The translations under genes were made by a program, and so were the position numbers. The notes beneath the pieces are model-generated. The model saw only the letters and a list, made by a program, of their open reading frames with translations, did no database searches and had not been told where the DNA came from. 7,354 nt of DNA from JACNLN01 sp964626495 (GTDB taxonomy: Bacteria; Fidelibacterota; Marinisomatia; Marinisomatales; CAZVFT01): NCBI GenBank assembly GCA_964626495.1, contig CAZVFT010000103.1, positions 1 to 7,354 on the forward strand, given 5' to 3'. Below are positions 5,321 to 7,354 of the stretch, one piece after another (within the stretch, counting starts at the first letter, position 1; every line of letters begins with the position of its first letter).

Positions 5321-7261
5321 ATGAATACCGACACTAAATACCATCCGACTGATGATGTAGTTAAAAGAGCACATATCAAATCATTTGATCAATATCATGA
5401 AATGTATGATAAATCGGTGAAAGATCCGGAAGGTTTCTGGAGTGATATAGCTGAGCGGATTACCTGGTTTAAGAAATGGGATAAGGTGATGGAATACGAT
5501 TTTGTGAACGCTAACATTAAGTTTTTCGAAGGTGGTAAACTCAATGTCAGCTACAACTGTCTGGATCGCCATGTGGAAGCTGGGTATGGAGATCAGACTG
5601 CACTAATCTGGGAAGGAAACGATCCCGAAGAATCGTGCACTTTCACTTACAGTGAATTGCTTGCAGAGGTTCAGAAATTTGCCAATGTTTTGAAAAAGAA
5701 CGGAATCCAGAAGGGAGATCGGGTTTGCATTTATTTGCAGATGATTCCTGAATTGACTATCGCAATGTTAGCCTGTTCCCGAATTGGTGCCGTTCATTCC
5801 ATTGTTTTTGGGGCATTCAGTTCTGATTCTCTTCGAGATCGTATCAACGATTCGTCCTGTAAAGCACTGATCACTCAAGATACAGGAGTTCGTGGGACAA
5901 AGTTGAATATTCCCATGAAAGCCAATGCAGATAAGGCAGTGGAAGAGACTCCTTCCATTGAGAACGTCTTTGTTGTCAGACGCACAGGGCAGACAGTGAA
6001 TATGGAAGAGGGTCGCGATCTCTGGTGGCACGAAGAGATGGAATTGGTGGAATCGGTTTGTGAACCGGAACAGATGGATGCTGAAGATCCCCTGTTTATT
6101 TTGTATACATCAGGTTCTACCGGCAAACCCAAAGGAGTGTTGCATACTACGGGAGGTTATCTCGTGTATACCTCCTACAGCCATGAATTGATCTTCGATT
6201 ATCACGAGGGAGATATCTATTGGTGCACAGCGGATATCGGCTGGATAACGGGACATTCATACATCGTGTATGGTCCTCTTGCTAATCGAGCCGTTACCCT
6301 GATGTTTGAAGGAGTACCCAATTATCCCGATTTTGGGCGTTTCTGGGACATTGTGGACAAATATAAAATCAACATATTCTACACAGCCCCAACCGCTCTT
6401 AGAGCTCTTATGAGGGAGGGTAATAGTTGGGTTGACAGTCACGACCTATCCAGTTTACGATTGTTGGGGACAGTAGGCGAACCCATCAAGGAACCGGAAT
6501 GGCTCTGGTATTATAACGTGATTGGAAGAGGAAAATGTCCCATTATGGACACCTGGTGGCAGACAGAGACCGGGGGTATTTTAATAACGCCATTACCCGG
6601 TATCACCTCTTTGAAACCTGGATCAGCGACCTTCCCGTTCTTTGGTATTGAACCTGTTATCCTTACCGAGGATGGTAAGGAAATTGAAGGGAATAATGTA
6701 TCAGGTCTTCTGGCAATTAAATCAGCATGGCCGGGTATAATGAGAACCCTATACGGAGATCACGAACGATTCCGGAGGACGTATTTTGGATTGTACCAAG
6801 GATACTATTTTACTGGAGATGGCGCACGCCGAGATGAGGATGGCTATTACTGGATCACCGGTCGTGTGGATGATGTGTTGAATGTATCTGGTCACCGTAT
6901 TGGAACTGCCGAAGTTGAAGGTGGAATTGGCAAAGCGAAAGGTGTCGCTGAGGCTGCAGTGGTTGGTTATCCTCACGAAATTAAAGGACAGGGTATTTAT
7001 GCTTATGTCACTTTGATGAGTGGAGTTGAGCCCAGTGATGAGATTCACCAGGATATTCTGAAGACGGTTACACGGGAAATCGGTCCTCATGCAAAACCGG
7101 ATAAAATCCAGTTCACTCCGGCTTTACCGAAAACACGATCTGGTAAAATCATGCGACGGATTTTACGAAAGATTGCTGAAAACGATATTGACAATTTAGG
7201 TGATATTTCGACTCTTGCAGATCCAACTGTCGTTGATGCGCTGGTGACTGACAGGCAGTAA
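5321..7261 (+). CDS. acs: Acetyl-CoA synthetase (AMP-forming)
   Basis: The 646-residue cytoplasmic enzyme converts acetate, ATP and CoA to acetyl-CoA, AMP and pyrophosphate through acetyl-adenylate. It is full length; the Salmonella enzyme has about 652 residues. The N-terminal Acs-specific cap is at about 20-80. The phosphate-binding loop YTSGSTGKPKG is at 262-272 and the adenylate motif TWWQTETGG at 411-419. The ATP ribose ligand D500 lies in YFTGDGA, R515 and the hinge D517 in GRVDD, G524 and R526 in VSGHRIG, and the catalytic K609 in PKTRSGKIMRR. These numbers coincide with those of the Salmonella enzyme. W413, matching the tryptophan that restricts the pocket to acetate, with T310 and V385, argues for acetate rather than propionate. 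One pocket position has I309 where Salmonella has Val. K609 is the usual site of inhibitory acetylation, although no acetyltransferase is present here. The region TAEVEGGIGKAKG (529-541) differs from the common TAEVESALV form. The gene stands alone and divergent from glcDEF. Confidence 0.97.
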   Translation: MNTDTKYHPTDDVVKRAHIKSFDQYHEMYDKSVKDPEGFWSDIAERITWFKKWDKVMEYDFVNANIKFFEGGKLNVSYNCLDRHVEAGYGDQTALIWEGNDPEESCTFTYSELLAEVQKFANVLKKNGIQKGDRVCIYLQMIPELTIAMLACSRIGAVHSIVFGAFSSDSLRDRINDSSCKALITQDTGVRGTKLNIPMKANADKAVEETPSIENVFVVRRTGQTVNMEEGRDLWWHEEMELVESVCEPEQMDAEDPLFILYTSGSTGKPKGVLHTTGGYLVYTSYSHELIFDYHEGDIYWCTADIGWITGHSYIVYGPLANRAVTLMFEGVPNYPDFGRFWDIVDKYKINIFYTAPTALRALMREGNSWVDSHDLSSLRLLGTVGEPIKEPEWLWYYNVIGRGKCPIMDTWWQTETGGILITPLPGITSLKPGSATFPFFGIEPVILTEDGKEIEGNNVSGLLAIKSAWPGIMRTLYGDHERFRRTYFGLYQGYYFTGDGARRDEDGYYWITGRVDDVLNVSGHRIGTAEVEGGIGKAKGVAEAAVVGYPHEIKGQGIYAYVTLMSGVEPSDEIHQDILKTVTREIGPHAKPDKIQFTPALPKTRSGKIMRRILRKIAENDIDNLGDISTLADPTVVDALVTDRQ

Positions 7262-7320
7262 TCTTCACTGACTAATTAGTGTTTGTCTATAAAGTCACAA
7301 GTCTTTGTTTCAATAGCCCA

Positions 7321-7354
7321 GTCCTTCCCGCCTACGTCCCTACGGCGGACAGGC
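7321..7354. repeat. Dispersed hairpin repeat, cut by the window edge
   Basis: CCGCC (7328-7332) pairs with GGCGG (7344-7348) over an eleven-base loop that itself contains two TAC triplets (7333-7335 and 7341-7343). The final 11 bases GGCGGACAGGC (7344-7354) are the exact reverse complement of 219-229. The element is more GC-rich than the preceding spacer and probably continues beyond the window. It lies about 60 bases after the acs stop and could also help to end acs transcription, although no T-run is visible. Confidence 0.6.

Noticed and set aside
6749..7090. 113-codon minus-strand frame within acs
   Set aside because: It is antisense to the conserved Acs C-terminal motifs and has no sign of an independent gene.
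7266..7287. Possible acs terminator around the ACTAATTAGT palindrome (7271-7280)
   Set aside because: The palindrome leaves almost no loop, the alternative CACT/AGTG stem is four pairs, and the following TTTGTCT is a poor T-run.

Overview
The window holds a compact carbon-oxidation locus from a bacterium with AT-rich intergenic DNA. Three genes run leftward as an overlapping operon: glcD (3538-4977), glcE (2282-3547) and glcF (951-2282). Together they encode the FAD and iron-sulfur subunits of a glycolate oxidase or (S)/(D)-2-hydroxyacid dehydrogenase complex. Divergent from them, across a 343-base promoter region, acs (5321-7261, + strand) encodes a full-length AMP-forming acetyl-CoA synthetase. 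All four proteins keep their expected cofactor and catalytic motifs, and none looks broken.

The left 950 bases contain no gene of ordinary size. They hold an accumulation of short repeats: a degenerate heptanucleotide tandem array (133-194), several hairpin-forming elements (29-58, 205-258, 290-326), a related fragment (426-439), a 22-bp palindrome (544-565) and short direct repeats (847-876, 894-918). Embedded among them is a self-contained small transcription unit. It has an A-tract upstream element, a perfect TTGACA -35 box and a -10-like box at the usual spacing, followed at once by a ~76-nt segment that begins with one arm of a 14-bp stem and ends with the other arm plus seven T (691-766). 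It reads as a small structured RNA, or less probably a leaderless 19-codon ORF, and it has no + strand gene downstream. It is the least explained signal here and the best candidate for something undescribed. The right edge (after 7261) contains another repeat fragment whose last 11 bases are the exact reverse complement of bases inside the left-hand hairpin element at 219-229.

Functional reading: GlcDEF oxidises glycolate (or D-lactate) to glyoxylate (or pyruvate) and feeds electrons to the respiratory chain. Acs activates acetate to acetyl-CoA. Glyoxylate plus acetyl-CoA are the two substrates of malate synthase, so the divergent pair is a plausible two-carbon acid scavenging locus, although no malate synthase lies in the window.

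The taxon cannot be fixed from the sequence alone. Moderate GC in genes, AT-rich spacers, sigma70-like TTGACA/TATAAT boxes, Shine-Dalgarno sites before acs and glcF, and many short intergenic repeats would fit an uncultured respiring bacterium, perhaps in the wider Bacteroidota/Marinimicrobia/Calditrichota neighbourhood. That placement is a guess.
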